Positions 21,533-29,915 of a DNA stretch of 38,134 bases are shown piece by piece. The stretch is from a virus. Position 1 is the stretch's first letter. Each line of letters begins with the position of its first letter. The translations under genes were made by a program, and so were the position numbers. A model generated the notes under the pieces. That model was given only the letters and a program-made list of their open reading frames with translations. It made no database searches and had not been told where the DNA came from. The stretch covers positions 1 through 38,134 of the IMG/VR virus record IMGVR_UViG_3300008050_000009; one strand, 5' to 3'.

Positions 21533-24081
21533 CCGAGTTTTCCTATGTGGTTACTGTTCTACCATCAACAGTAATAACAGATAATATAGAGGAAATAGAA
21601 CTTGTTGATGTTGGAACAGGAGAAATAAAATCAGCAAAGATTACACTCAATGCTCTGAATGGTAAATTTCTAACATCAGCACCTGTACTAGCACAGTTTG
21701 ATAAAATCAAAATAAAGATAATAGATGACTCATCTAATGATTATGAACAGATTTATGAAGTAGATAGAATCATACCAATTAAAAACGCAGGAGAAGGATA
21801 TAAAGTGGATGTTGAATTATTAGGTCAAGAACACCATCTACAAAATGTGGATATATCTAAACAATTTTATTTTTCATCAGCAACCACCACAACTAAAGAT
21901 ATAGTTGATTTCTATAATGACACCAAAGGTTCATCACAACCAACAGTTGAGAATCATGACACACTCACATCTGGAAATAATGAACTTCCACAATGGACAG
22001 CAAATAATTATGAGTTTGGTGTATCAGAAGTGAAAGCTTATGACGCACTTATGGATGTCGTAGAAGGATTAGGAAGTAGTGTGGCAAATGGTGGAGCAGG
22101 AGATTTCTTTGAGTTATACTTTGATAGTGATACGTCAGATAGTACGAAGATTAAATTTAAAGCGTTTAGTTCAGGCAGTAGTCCAACAGGTGGTAATGAG
22201 GTAACAATATCAGATAGCACGGCAGTTAATGAATCTCCTACAGAGGGTGGCATAGATAGTATTACAGGCTCAGTAGTTAAAGCATGGGGGAAGAAAGGAA
22301 TAGGAACTCTACCAAACAGTGTACAAGATTTCTCAGGACAGTTAGAGGCATTTCTATTAGACCCAGAACATATTAGTGGAGTAACCTATCCATTAGGAGC
22401 AAGAGTTCAGAAAAGTGGAACTCATTATGAAGCTAATACAAGTACATCATCAACACCACCTCATTCTAGTTGGACTAGTAAATTATTCAAAGATATACAA
22501 GGAACAAGTAATGAATATTCATTATGGACTAATCAAAAAGCAGATGAATGGATTTCCTCAGGTAGTGACCCAAGTGGACTCAACAAAGGACATGGTTGCT
22601 GGGACAGTAATCTTGTAATTAGAGATGACACATATTTTCAAACATGGGTGCATATTAAAAGTACAACAGACGCTTTTAGTAACTCTTACAAATATGGTGC
22701 TTCATCAGGTGGTGTTTATCGTGGTCTTAGATGTCTTGTAAACGGCACAGGTGTATCTGGATTCTCAGGTAGTGACTCTAATGGAAAGACATTCTCAGGC
22801 AATATAGCAGAATATAATGGCAGTGAATGGCTTGTAAAATACGAGACAAGTAATTCCTGGAGATGTGCAGTTATTGATGAGGGAAAAGTATATGAGAAAC
22901 AGTCTGGAACGTGGACAGATATTAATGGAACAGCAAGAGAAAATCATTGTTTTCATAAAGCTGAATCAATAGGTAATGTAACAGGATATAATTCAACATC
23001 AGATGGAGTAGGAACTTACGGAGATAATTCAGCAGTAGAATATGAATACTCATATACTGTCATTGACTCTGGAATTTATAATTATGTAACAGATGGATTT
23101 TATAAGATAGGTGCATGGGCTAATTTTTCACTTCCATTTCCAGAGAACTCTTATAATTCTAACACATTAGGAGAACTATATGGAAATAATACAACAAAGA
23201 AAGGACCAGCAACCATTGATGTGAATAATATGCACCTTACTCATTCAGGTAATGTTGGATTTAATAATTCAGAAGCAGAGGATTTGGGCAGTCTTTCTGG
23301 TATTCAATTCTGGAATAAGTTTGATTGGACAGATATTATTGGGCAGACTCTACAAGGAGATTTTAAAATGAGATGTACTCTATATGATACATCAGATAAT
23401 GTAGTTGTACAGGATTATGTTATTCCATTTAATAATTTATGGACACAGGTTAATCTACCATTCAGTGGATTCTCTCCATACAGAGGTAGAATACCATGGT
23501 CATTAGGTAATATTGCACCTAATCTTTTTACTAATGATTTGGAAATCTTAAATGTTTTTCAATGGAAAAATATTAAAAGAATATCTCTACAATGGCAGGA
23601 AGTATATGATAATGAGGGCAGATACAAACCTGAAGCTTCTAGGGCAATAACAGGTGCCTTTGCAGGAACAGCCACAATTAAATTAGCTATAGACGGTTTT
23701 TGTTTTACAAAACCATTGTTAGCTGTAACGGCTCCAGATACAACAAGAGTAATAGAGCCTACATCTATGCAATTACCAGGTGTGTCTAATGCAACCCAAC
23801 TGTCACAAATAGTCAACTCTCAGAAAGAAATAGAACAATTCCAACATAAAGAATATACCATCACAACACCAGGTAAAATCAATATAAATTATGGAGAGAC
23901 ATTCTTCCTCAATGATAGTACAATAATCAATGACGCAGATACAAGAACAGCAGATAGTGGTGGGTCAGCAAATACAATAAGACTTGTAGCAAAGAGAATC
24001 ATATACAAAATAAGCAAGAATAATAATGGTGCAGGTAATTTCTTAAGAACCATATTAGGTATCAAGAGGATTGTATCATGA
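21529..24081 (+). CDS. Baseplate hub/tail-tip protein, 850 aa
   Basis: Largest gene of the genome. The first 250 residues look like a baseplate hub domain: SYVVTVLPSTVITDNIEE, FDKIKIKIIDDSSND, YEVDRIIPIKNAGEGYKVDVELLGQ, then KDIVDFYND and YDALMDVVEGLG, where strands alternate with a conserved helix. The middle (about 290-520) is rich in Ser, Gly, Asn and aromatic residues with SGSDSNGKTFSGN loops, suggesting an inserted carbohydrate-binding domain. A further beta domain follows (SGIQFWNKFDWTDIIG) before a compact C-terminal part (GKININYGETFFLN, LVAKRIIYKISK) that returns to the hub pattern. Thus the adhesion part seems inserted into a split hub fold. Overlaps both neighbours as ATGA. Confidence 0.65.
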   Translation: MTEFSYVVTVLPSTVITDNIEEIELVDVGTGEIKSAKITLNALNGKFLTSAPVLAQFDKIKIKIIDDSSNDYEQIYEVDRIIPIKNAGEGYKVDVELLGQEHHLQNVDISKQFYFSSATTTTKDIVDFYNDTKGSSQPTVENHDTLTSGNNELPQWTANNYEFGVSEVKAYDALMDVVEGLGSSVANGGAGDFFELYFDSDTSDSTKIKFKAFSSGSSPTGGNEVTISDSTAVNESPTEGGIDSITGSVVKAWGKKGIGTLPNSVQDFSGQLEAFLLDPEHISGVTYPLGARVQKSGTHYEANTSTSSTPPHSSWTSKLFKDIQGTSNEYSLWTNQKADEWISSGSDPSGLNKGHGCWDSNLVIRDDTYFQTWVHIKSTTDAFSNSYKYGASSGGVYRGLRCLVNGTGVSGFSGSDSNGKTFSGNIAEYNGSEWLVKYETSNSWRCAVIDEGKVYEKQSGTWTDINGTARENHCFHKAESIGNVTGYNSTSDGVGTYGDNSAVEYEYSYTVIDSGIYNYVTDGFYKIGAWANFSLPFPENSYNSNTLGELYGNNTTKKGPATIDVNNMHLTHSGNVGFNNSEAEDLGSLSGIQFWNKFDWTDIIGQTLQGDFKMRCTLYDTSDNVVVQDYVIPFNNLWTQVNLPFSGFSPYRGRIPWSLGNIAPNLFTNDLEILNVFQWKNIKRISLQWQEVYDNEGRYKPEASRAITGAFAGTATIKLAIDGFCFTKPLLAVTAPDTTRVIEPTSMQLPGVSNATQLSQIVNSQKEIEQFQHKEYTITTPGKININYGETFFLNDSTIINDADTRTADSGGSANTIRLVAKRIIYKISKNNNGAGNFLRTILGIKRIVS

Positions 24082-25289
24082 CAGGAATAGCAAAATCTAG
24101 AACTCGTATAGGTAAGAGAATTAAAGATAATACAAAATCGGAAGCTGACCTACATAGTCTTATTAGGAGAGCTGGTAATCCAGACGCAATATCTACACCA
24201 TCATTTTCAGGCACAAGTGGTAGTAGTAATGTAGGTCCATCAGGTACTAATTTTCTACCTACAGCAGGTGGAACCATGATGGGACCCATAGCATTTTATC
24301 CTGTACTTGTAACAATATCCTCAGGAGCAATAGATATAGGAGAGACAACGGATGATTTTTCATCTAGAGTAATTGTGGCACCACAGACAATAGGTGGTCC
24401 AGATGACCTTGTAACAATTACTGGAGCTAAACACGCAGGTCAATTATTAATCATTCAAGGAACTCAAAGTGTGACACTCACATTAAAAACAACTGGCAAC
24501 ATTGAGACAATAGATGGTAATGACTTTGACATAGAAGATGATGATAATATCATATTCATTTTTGATGGAACAGACAACAAATGGCAACAAGTCACAATAG
24601 GCAAACAAGGTGGTGGTGGTGTATCTTTATCAGATAATAATACATGGACAGGAATTCAAACTTTCACAGGCACAACATTTAATGTTAATACAACAGCAAT
24701 TAACTTAGGAGACGCAACAAGTGACTCTATTAATTTCTTAGGTAAAGCAGGAACTAATCTAGATATGAACACCTATGATTTAAAATCAGTTGACCGTTTA
24801 TTATTTGATACAACAGGAACAGATGACCTTGCAACAACAGATAGAGGAATAGCAGTGGATAGTGGAACAGGTAACCATCTACACTACAATGTACCTGCGT
24901 CAACACGTCATCATTTTGATATTGCTGGTGTAACAGAATTTAATATATCATCTACAGGTGTTACTGTAACAACAAAAATAACTACAGGCTCCATAACCTC
25001 TACAGGTAACTCAATTTTTAATGGTAACACCACTTTAGGTAATAGTAGTTCAGACCAAATAGAAATTAATGGAGACTTGGAAGTTAATGGAGAAGTAGAA
25101 TTTAATGATGAGGTTAGATTTGATGATGATGTTATATTAGGAAATACAGCAGCCGACCAAATAGAAATTAATGGAGACTTGGATTTTAAAACTAATTATA
25201 CTACATATTTCTCAGCAACCCATCCAGCTTGTACAGGTTTTATCACTGTGAAAATCAATGGTTCAAACAGAAATATATGGTATTCATAA
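24078..25289 (+). CDS. Tail fibre protein with repeated shaft units, 403 aa
   Basis: The N-terminal 60 residues are basic and low in structure (SRTRIGKRIKDNTKSEADLHSLIRR), probably the attachment to the baseplate. The motif LPTAGGTMMGPI (about residue 62) is the classic fibre pattern LpksGGtMtGpI. A beta domain follows, then a shaft with two near-identical copies of SSDQIEINGDLEVNG and AADQIEINGDLDF (about 340-385). The C-terminus has the exposed ACTGFITVKINGSNRNIWYS strand. It ends the tail module; a TATA box begins at its stop. Confidence 0.7.
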   Translation: MTGIAKSRTRIGKRIKDNTKSEADLHSLIRRAGNPDAISTPSFSGTSGSSNVGPSGTNFLPTAGGTMMGPIAFYPVLVTISSGAIDIGETTDDFSSRVIVAPQTIGGPDDLVTITGAKHAGQLLIIQGTQSVTLTLKTTGNIETIDGNDFDIEDDDNIIFIFDGTDNKWQQVTIGKQGGGGVSLSDNNTWTGIQTFTGTTFNVNTTAINLGDATSDSINFLGKAGTNLDMNTYDLKSVDRLLFDTTGTDDLATTDRGIAVDSGTGNHLHYNVPASTRHHFDIAGVTEFNISSTGVTVTTKITTGSITSTGNSIFNGNTTLGNSSSDQIEINGDLEVNGEVEFNDEVRFDDDVILGNTAADQIEINGDLDFKTNYTTYFSATHPACTGFITVKINGSNRNIWYS

Positions 25290-25302
25290 TCTTTAAATAA
25301 TA
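25289..25302 (+). promoter_or_regulatory. TATA box of the middle small-gene operon
   Basis: ATCTTTAAATAATA, identical to 9362-9375. Its centre is about 25 nt before ATG 25320, a leaderless arrangement. Confidence 0.6.
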
Positions 25303-25319
25303 TAACATTAAGAAAAATT

Positions 25320-25448
25320 ATGCCAACAATAGTAGACCTAATGGATTATATTATTGCACTAAAACAAGAGGTAGCAAAACGAGACCAGGCAATTAGTGAA
25401 CTCCAGAAACAATTAGAAACAAATAATAAAGATAAAGATACAATATAA
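25320..25448 (+). CDS. Coiled-coil microprotein, 42 aa
   Basis: ATG at 25320 sits at the predicted transcript start; stop TAA at 25446. Nearly all of it is one amphipathic helix with heptads (LMDYIIALKQEVAKRDQAIS, then LQKQLE). It likely forms a dimer or trimer. It opens the operon of zinc-finger genes. Function unknown. Confidence 0.6.
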   Translation: MPTIVDLMDYIIALKQEVAKRDQAISELQKQLETNNKDKDTI

Positions 25449-25451
25449 TTT

Positions 25452-25769
25452 GTGATAATAAAATGTAGAAGATGTAAAGATGATTTTGATGTTACATCAC
25501 TATCAACCAAATTTTGTGATTTCTGTAAAATTACAAAAAAATGCGAAAGAGATAAAAGATACAAAGCAATAACAAGAATACATAAAAATACAAAATGTAA
25601 ATTTTGTGGGATTGAATTCACTCAAATATATGGGAAGAATTACTGTTCTAGGAAGTGTAGTAAAGATAAATTTTTCATACCTAAACTTATAAAAAAACGA
25701 GAGGATACAATATTAAGAAAGATGGATGAACTACGATTACTTAAGGAGAAATATGTCCACCTGTTGTAA
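25452..25769 (+). CDS. Double zinc-finger protein, 105 aa
   Basis: GTG start 3 nt after the previous stop. Two fingers: CRRC with CDFC (residues 5-26) and CKFCGIEFTQ...YCSRKC (about 52-72). The second pattern is the finger that often precedes HNH nuclease domains and also occurs alone. The C-terminus is a long charged helix (KKREDTILRKMDELRLLKEK). No HNH catalytic motif follows, so this may be a nucleic-acid-binding protein or the finger part of a lost nuclease. Confidence 0.65.
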   Translation: MIIKCRRCKDDFDVTSLSTKFCDFCKITKKCERDKRYKAITRIHKNTKCKFCGIEFTQIYGKNYCSRKCSKDKFFIPKLIKKREDTILRKMDELRLLKEKYVHLL

Positions 25770-25989
25770 CTTCAACTGTAATAATACCATAATGGCAAAG
25801 AAGCGAGTCAGATGTGGTAAGTGTAGATTTAGTAATATTATGAACTGTGCCAACTGTGGAGATGAAGTAGGAAATATTCAAAAGATTTTTTGTATAGATT
25901 GTGCCAAAGAGAGTAGATTGACCTGGCATAGAAATTACCAACGTGAATACAAAAGAATAAATAAAGAGAAGTATAGAGTATTACAATAA
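25753..25989 (+). CDS. Zinc-ribbon protein, 78 aa
   Basis: ATG 25753 is preferred over an in-frame ATG at 25726 because AAGGAG, one of the few convincing Shine-Dalgarno sites here, lies 4 nt upstream (25743-25748). Four Cys pairs: CCNFNC, CGKC, CANCG and CIDC, then a basic helix (RLTWHRNYQREYKRINKEKY) of the kind that binds nucleic acid. It overlaps the preceding gene by 17 nt and the next as TAATG. Confidence 0.65.
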   Translation: MSTCCNFNCNNTIMAKKRVRCGKCRFSNIMNCANCGDEVGNIQKIFCIDCAKESRLTWHRNYQREYKRINKEKYRVLQ

Positions 25990-26411
25990 TGGCACGAAAT
26001 CCACCAAAAGATAAGGGAAATTCAGGACCATGTTTCAAATGTGGTGCTACAATGTTTTGTCGTGAGAAAGAATACAACGGTGTAATAACTCTACAATGGC
26101 AAGCTCAAAATGGCACATCACATTATGACAAAGATGGTGGCTGCAAACTTGGACAAGTTCCAAAGTCAGTAGCTACAACTGTCACAGAGACTAAAGTGAA
26201 TTGGGTAAAAATATCCGAAGATGATAAATCAGAAGATATGAAGCAACTCGTACTAGGACTAGAATCAATGAGAAGTCTAGCCTATGAGGACGCCAAAAAA
26301 ACCCACCCAGAAATGTCTGAGAGTAGTAATACATTCGGACAGATTGTAAATGCAGGAATTTCCCATCTTATCGAACTAGCCAAGGTCAAGGCAATAAAGG
26401 AAAAAAATTGA
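25989..26411 (+). CDS. Hypothetical protein with zinc knuckle, 140 aa
   Basis: The N-terminal half has CFKCGATMFCRE and a later HYDKDGGC (C, C, C, H, C ligands), with aromatic strands between (VITLQWQAQNGT); this looks like a small DNA- or RNA-binding ribbon. The C-terminal half is helical (MKQLVLGLESMRSLAYEDAKK, then AGISHLIELAKVKAIKEK). It may link nucleic acid to a partner protein. Overlaps its neighbours (TAATG and TTGA). Confidence 0.6.
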   Translation: MARNPPKDKGNSGPCFKCGATMFCREKEYNGVITLQWQAQNGTSHYDKDGGCKLGQVPKSVATTVTETKVNWVKISEDDKSEDMKQLVLGLESMRSLAYEDAKKTHPEMSESSNTFGQIVNAGISHLIELAKVKAIKEKN

Positions 26412-26623
26412 CCACAACCCTTTTTTCTTCTATGGACTATTATCAGAATCATCACTTTATCAGATGTCTAAGAAATTGGAATATCTATCTAGAATCAAAC
26501 GAGAATAATGAAGAACTCCTGGTGGAGTGGGAGGAAGTATTATTGAAAGATTTTCTACAACACAGTAAGGAATGGTTATCAGATAATAGAGATGATATAT
26601 TCTGGAGAGTAGGACTTGAATGA
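26408..26623 (+). CDS. Hypothetical protein, 71 aa
   Basis: A TTG start overlaps the upstream stop as TTGA; ATG 26432 would give a 63-residue form. Helical and acidic, rich in Trp, Tyr and Asn (CLRNWNIYLESNENNEELL, then WLSDNRDDIFWRVG). Unrecognised. Confidence 0.55.
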   Translation: MTTTLFSSMDYYQNHHFIRCLRNWNIYLESNENNEELLVEWEEVLLKDFLQHSKEWLSDNRDDIFWRVGLE

Positions 26624-27002
26624 TGTTGCTACAGATATTATGCAAGAACTAGCCATACGATTTTTTGATAACAGATGTTTTGTAACACATGAAAAGTTCA
26701 GAAGGAGAGGATTTGTACTTCATCACTTGTGGTATATTGATGATGATGTGATTAGGTCAAACTATCCAAAGGGAGAGAAAGGCAGACAGATGTACATCAA
26801 GGCACTTAAACCAAAAGTAGAAGATATGCCATTTAGATTCATGCTAATAAAGAATGGAGTTCACACCAGGTTAGACCATATCAGAACAGGTCTAACTAGA
26901 ATGAAGAAAGAGAATTTTATGAGACTCTGTGTGGCTGTGCTTCTAACAAAAAAGACAAAGAGAAAGAATAATAAAAGGCGATATGTGAGACACAAGAAAT
27001 GA
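26616..27002 (+). CDS. Possible HNH-type nuclease, 128 aa
   Basis: A TTG start overlaps the upstream gene by 8 nt; ATG 26640 is an alternative. Features that recall the HNH fold: CFVTHEKFRRRGFVLHHLWYIDDD, with a VxHHxxY segment at about residue 35-42 like the catalytic His pair, and a later NGVHTRLDHIRTG. A zinc pair is missing. The C-terminus is very basic (KKTKRKNNKRRYVRHKK), fitting DNA binding. Known family members act in phage recombination or as homing nucleases. Identification is tentative. Confidence 0.5.
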   Translation: MNDVATDIMQELAIRFFDNRCFVTHEKFRRRGFVLHHLWYIDDDVIRSNYPKGEKGRQMYIKALKPKVEDMPFRFMLIKNGVHTRLDHIRTGLTRMKKENFMRLCVAVLLTKKTKRKNNKRRYVRHKK

Positions 27003-27169
27003 AAGTAAGAAGAAATTTCTACACATCATACGAGACACATAATTACTGTAACACCTGTGAGGAGTGGATATTAAAGACAGATTATGATGGCAAATACTGT
27101 ACTGTATGTAAATACAAACTACGAAAGAAACCAAGATATTCCCACAACAAAGAGGTACATAGATATTGA
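26999..27169 (+). CDS. Zinc-ribbon protein, 56 aa
   Basis: ATG at 26999 overlaps the upstream stop as ATGA. CNTC and CTVC, 13 residues apart, form a plain zinc ribbon; the C-terminus is basic (YKLRKKPRYSHNKEVHRY). It ends in TGA overlapping the next TTG start. Likely nucleic-acid binding; function unknown. Confidence 0.6.
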   Translation: MKVRRNFYTSYETHNYCNTCEEWILKTDYDGKYCTVCKYKLRKKPRYSHNKEVHRY

Positions 27170-27402
27170 ATAATCCCTGTACAGGTCTATGTATTGGGTT
27201 CCACACTAATGATTATTATGACACAAGAAAAACAGACAGAAATAGCTTCCTACTTGGGTATAAAAGATGTAAAGAATGTGAATACTACATAAAAGACCCA
27301 ACTATTCACTGTCCATGTTGTCACAATAAATTAGCTATAAGACCTAAAAATAATAAACGAAAGAGAATATTAATGGATAAGCAGGGAATAAAGAGATATT
27401 GA
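27166..27402 (+). CDS. Zinc-ribbon protein, 78 aa
   Basis: TTGA overlap with the previous gene. Cysteines occur as PCTGLC, CKEC and CPCC, with a basic C-terminal helix (RPKNNKRKRILMDKQGIKRY). The central CKECEYYIKDPTIHCPCC is a standard ribbon. Coupled to the next ORF by another TTGA. Function unknown. Confidence 0.6.
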   Translation: MNNPCTGLCIGFHTNDYYDTRKTDRNSFLLGYKRCKECEYYIKDPTIHCPCCHNKLAIRPKNNKRKRILMDKQGIKRY

Positions 27403-27542
27403 AAGTTTATGATGAAATAATCAAAGAAAGACGAGAGAAGATTATTAAACTAGAGAATCAAATGAATGACAATGATGAGGAATTATTCAATATGTATAAA
27501 GAATTAGAGTATTTTGAGGAAAAAAGGAGGTTAGACCAGTAA
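27399..27542 (+). CDS. Coiled-coil microprotein, 47 aa
   Basis: A TTGA junction at its start; TAA at 27540-27542, the last two bases of which begin the 14-bp palindrome. The product is a single charged helix (IIKERREKIIKLENQMNDND, then ELEYFEEKRRL). It immediately precedes the helicase gene and may partner with it. Function unknown. Confidence 0.55.
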   Translation: MKVYDEIIKERREKIIKLENQMNDNDEELFNMYKELEYFEEKRRLDQ

Positions 27543-27563
27543 GCTTTAAAGCTTGTTTACAGG
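27536..27563. repeat. 28-bp palindromic element, copy 2, at the MCM start
   Basis: It contains the perfect palindrome AAGCTTTAAAGCTT at 27541-27554. On the minus strand it begins CCTGTAA and ends CTGG, exactly like copy 1 (1900-1927), with the palindrome shifted 4 bp within the same 28-bp length. It covers the stop of the upstream gene and ends one base before ATG 27565, so a protein bound here could block helicase expression, or the site may serve replication. Confidence 0.7.
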
Positions 27564-27564
27564 T

Positions 27565-29616
27565 ATGTCAGATACAAAATCATATAGATATAGTGGTAGT
27601 AAGGAAGAATATAACCAATTTAAGATAGCAGCCATGAATGAGGGTAAATCAGTAGAGGAAATGATTAGTGGATTCATATCACAGACAGCCACAATATCAT
27701 CACATGATGAAGATGGTAATAACAAAACAGCTAGTAAATATCAAGATGAACTCAGAGACTCTATACCTGAGAGAGACCTCAAAGACCTAATAATCAAAGG
27801 CTCATATCATGTAATTATCAATAATATTGAGTTCATTCAGGCTTCTAAACACGACCTATCTATGAGAGTAAGAGACGCTGTACATGGAGCAGTCTATAAT
27901 TATTGGATTAGAAGATGGACTCTGGCAAGAGGTAGAGACCCAATACAAGCAGATGTGTTATACTCTGGAGATGATAGACAGAAACAACTAAGAAAATTTA
28001 ATGAATCAATTAGTAAAATAAACGTGACATTTACCTGTGAACTCCCAACTATCACTCTATCAGATTTGAGAGAGACTGACCTTGGCAGTGTAATACAATT
28101 TGACTGTATAATTATTGGTCCAACACCAAAGAAGCTAGACCTAACCACAAACAAGTATATCCAGAAAGTGTTAATTCAGGAACTAGAATCAGAAGCAAAG
28201 AACAATAATCCTGTCATGATTAAAGCAACCCTACATGGAGACGACACTAATAATATTGCAAGTGGACAAACTAAGAAATTTATCGGTATCTATAGTACAC
28301 AGGAACCAGCTAACGGTCAAAAAGTAGAAGGAGAGAAGGCACTAATAATAGACACTATATCAGTACAAGACCTGGAAGAAAAAGCAGAGGTAACTCTCAC
28401 ACCACATGAGTTATCTATAGTTAAAGAGATGGCAGAGAATGACACTGACAACTATATGGAGAAATTAATAGACTCTTTCTGTCCTAAGATATACGGTAGA
28501 GAACTAGAAAAGAAGGCAATCTATCTATCACTCTTAGGTGGTTCAGACTTTGTAGGATATAGGAGAGAGTCACACCTCATGCTAGTAGGCGAAGCCGATA
28601 CAGGTAAGTCAGAATTAGTAAAGTTTGCCAATGAGATTACACAAAAAAGTAGTATAGTGGATGGAAGTAATGCCACAGGTGTTGGTCTTATGTTTGCACT
28701 AGATGACTATGACGGTATGAAAATACTAAGACAAGGAGCCATGATATTGAATTCAGGTGGACACATGATAGTAGATGAATATGACAAAATGCCAAAACAA
28801 GAACAGAAGAAACTCAACCAAGCTATGGAACAGCAGAGAGCAACATACAACAAAGGTGGTCACATGGGAAATGCAGAATGTAAGACAGCTATAATAGCCT
28901 CATGTAATCCAGAGAATGAAAGATGGAATGAGGGAAAAACCATAATAGATAATCTACCATTTGACGCTAGTACAGTGTCTAGATTTGACCTACTAATCAG
29001 ATTAAAACATGAGGCATTAGAGAATCAAATTAGAGCCAAGATGTTACACATATCAAAAGGTAAGAGAGGAGACCTTGACAAAGTGGCAGACCCACAATGG
29101 CTTAAAGGACTACTAAACTATCTAAGAACACTTAGACCAACATTTACACCAGAGGCAGATGAATTATTAATCAACAAATATGTAGAATTTACCATGATAG
29201 AACAGAGTGATGGAGCTCTACCAATACAGACAAGACAGATGGAAGGAATACAAAGACTATGTGAAGCATGGTCAAAGATGTTATTCAAGAGCAAAGTGAC
29301 AGCAGATATAGTAGAGGATGTGATTAGATTCTACCAGGAATGTCTATCAACACTCGGAATGAAAGTAGAGAAAGGAATATCTCAAATGGACCTAAGAGGT
29401 CATTCCACAAACAAGGATGAATACTTTGAAGATTGTTTCAGAAATTTAGCTAAAGATGATGAGAATGGATTTGTATTTATCCATGACCTTGCAGAAGAAC
29501 TAGAGAAGAATCACAAACTATTTTATAGTGATGAATCCATATCTAGATACATTGAAGCAAGAAAGACAAAAGGTTGGCTATATGAACCAAAGGTGGGAGT
29601 CTTGAAGAAACAATGA
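27565..29616 (+). CDS. mcm: MCM-type replicative DNA helicase
   Basis: 683 residues from ATG 27565; the TTG at 27553 lies inside the palindrome and is less likely. MCM forms a hexameric ring that unwinds DNA ahead of replication. All AAA+ motifs are present: Walker A GEADTGKS (342-349), where cellular MCM has GDPGTAKS; Walker B MIVDEYDKM (D404, E405); sensor 1 ASCNP (N448); arginine finger SRFDLL (R473). The N-terminal half has OB-fold-like strands but no C-x2-C pair, so the usual zinc finger seems absent. The end (ISRYIEARKTKGWLYEPKVG) looks like the winged helix of archaeal MCM. No viral DNA polymerase was seen, so the virus probably recruits the host replisome. It overlaps the next gene as ATGA. 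Confidence 0.92.
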   Translation: MSDTKSYRYSGSKEEYNQFKIAAMNEGKSVEEMISGFISQTATISSHDEDGNNKTASKYQDELRDSIPERDLKDLIIKGSYHVIINNIEFIQASKHDLSMRVRDAVHGAVYNYWIRRWTLARGRDPIQADVLYSGDDRQKQLRKFNESISKINVTFTCELPTITLSDLRETDLGSVIQFDCIIIGPTPKKLDLTTNKYIQKVLIQELESEAKNNNPVMIKATLHGDDTNNIASGQTKKFIGIYSTQEPANGQKVEGEKALIIDTISVQDLEEKAEVTLTPHELSIVKEMAENDTDNYMEKLIDSFCPKIYGRELEKKAIYLSLLGGSDFVGYRRESHLMLVGEADTGKSELVKFANEITQKSSIVDGSNATGVGLMFALDDYDGMKILRQGAMILNSGGHMIVDEYDKMPKQEQKKLNQAMEQQRATYNKGGHMGNAECKTAIIASCNPENERWNEGKTIIDNLPFDASTVSRFDLLIRLKHEALENQIRAKMLHISKGKRGDLDKVADPQWLKGLLNYLRTLRPTFTPEADELLINKYVEFTMIEQSDGALPIQTRQMEGIQRLCEAWSKMLFKSKVTADIVEDVIRFYQECLSTLGMKVEKGISQMDLRGHSTNKDEYFEDCFRNLAKDDENGFVFIHDLAEELEKNHKLFYSDESISRYIEARKTKGWLYEPKVGVLKKQ

Positions 29617-29708
29617 AATTAAACTGTTTTCCATGCCAAAATGGGACTCATATTGATAGAGAATGTTGTTATAGATGTAACTGTACACATGAGGCACACG
29701 AACAATGA
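29613..29708 (+). CDS. Cys-His microprotein, 31 aa
   Basis: ATGA overlap with the MCM gene. Six Cys and three His in 31 residues (CFPC, H, CCYRCNC, H, H) allow two zinc ions; the layout resembles the Cys tail of the portal protein. Its TGA overlaps the next ATG. Function unknown. Confidence 0.5.
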   Translation: MKLNCFPCQNGTHIDRECCYRCNCTHEAHEQ

Positions 29709-29800
29709 GAGGTAAAAAATTCTGTAAGTTATGTAGAGATGAACTAATCATAGAGAAACAGAGACGAGTAGGTTACTGTGAGGATTGTGAGCTTGAATAG
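29705..29800 (+). CDS. Zinc-ribbon microprotein, 31 aa
   Basis: ATG shares bases with the upstream TGA. CKLC and CEDC, 15 residues apart, with a basic hairpin between (IIEKQRRVGY), make a minimal zinc ribbon. The 3' end overlaps the next TTG start. Function unknown. Confidence 0.5.
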   Translation: MRGKKFCKLCRDELIIEKQRRVGYCEDCELE

Positions 29801-29915
29801 TATCTGTAAGAATTGTGCCAAGAAGATGACCAAGACTATAGAGAGACAAGAGGAGAAAGATGTCTATGTTTTTGAATGTTTGAAATGTAATAATGGAGTT
29901 ATCATAATTGCCTAG
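29793..29915 (+). CDS. Zinc-ribbon microprotein, 40 aa
   Basis: TTG start overlapping the previous stop; TAG at 29913. CKNC and CLKC, 21 residues apart, with an ordinary ribbon beta hairpin (EKDVYVFE). It overlaps the next TTG start by 8 nt. Function unknown. Confidence 0.5.
   Translation: MNSICKNCAKKMTKTIERQEEKDVYVFECLKCNNGVIIIA

Noticed and set aside
25452-25769. HNH endonuclease call for the double-finger protein
   Set aside because: The finger type often precedes HNH domains, but no His-Asn-His core follows in the 105 residues.
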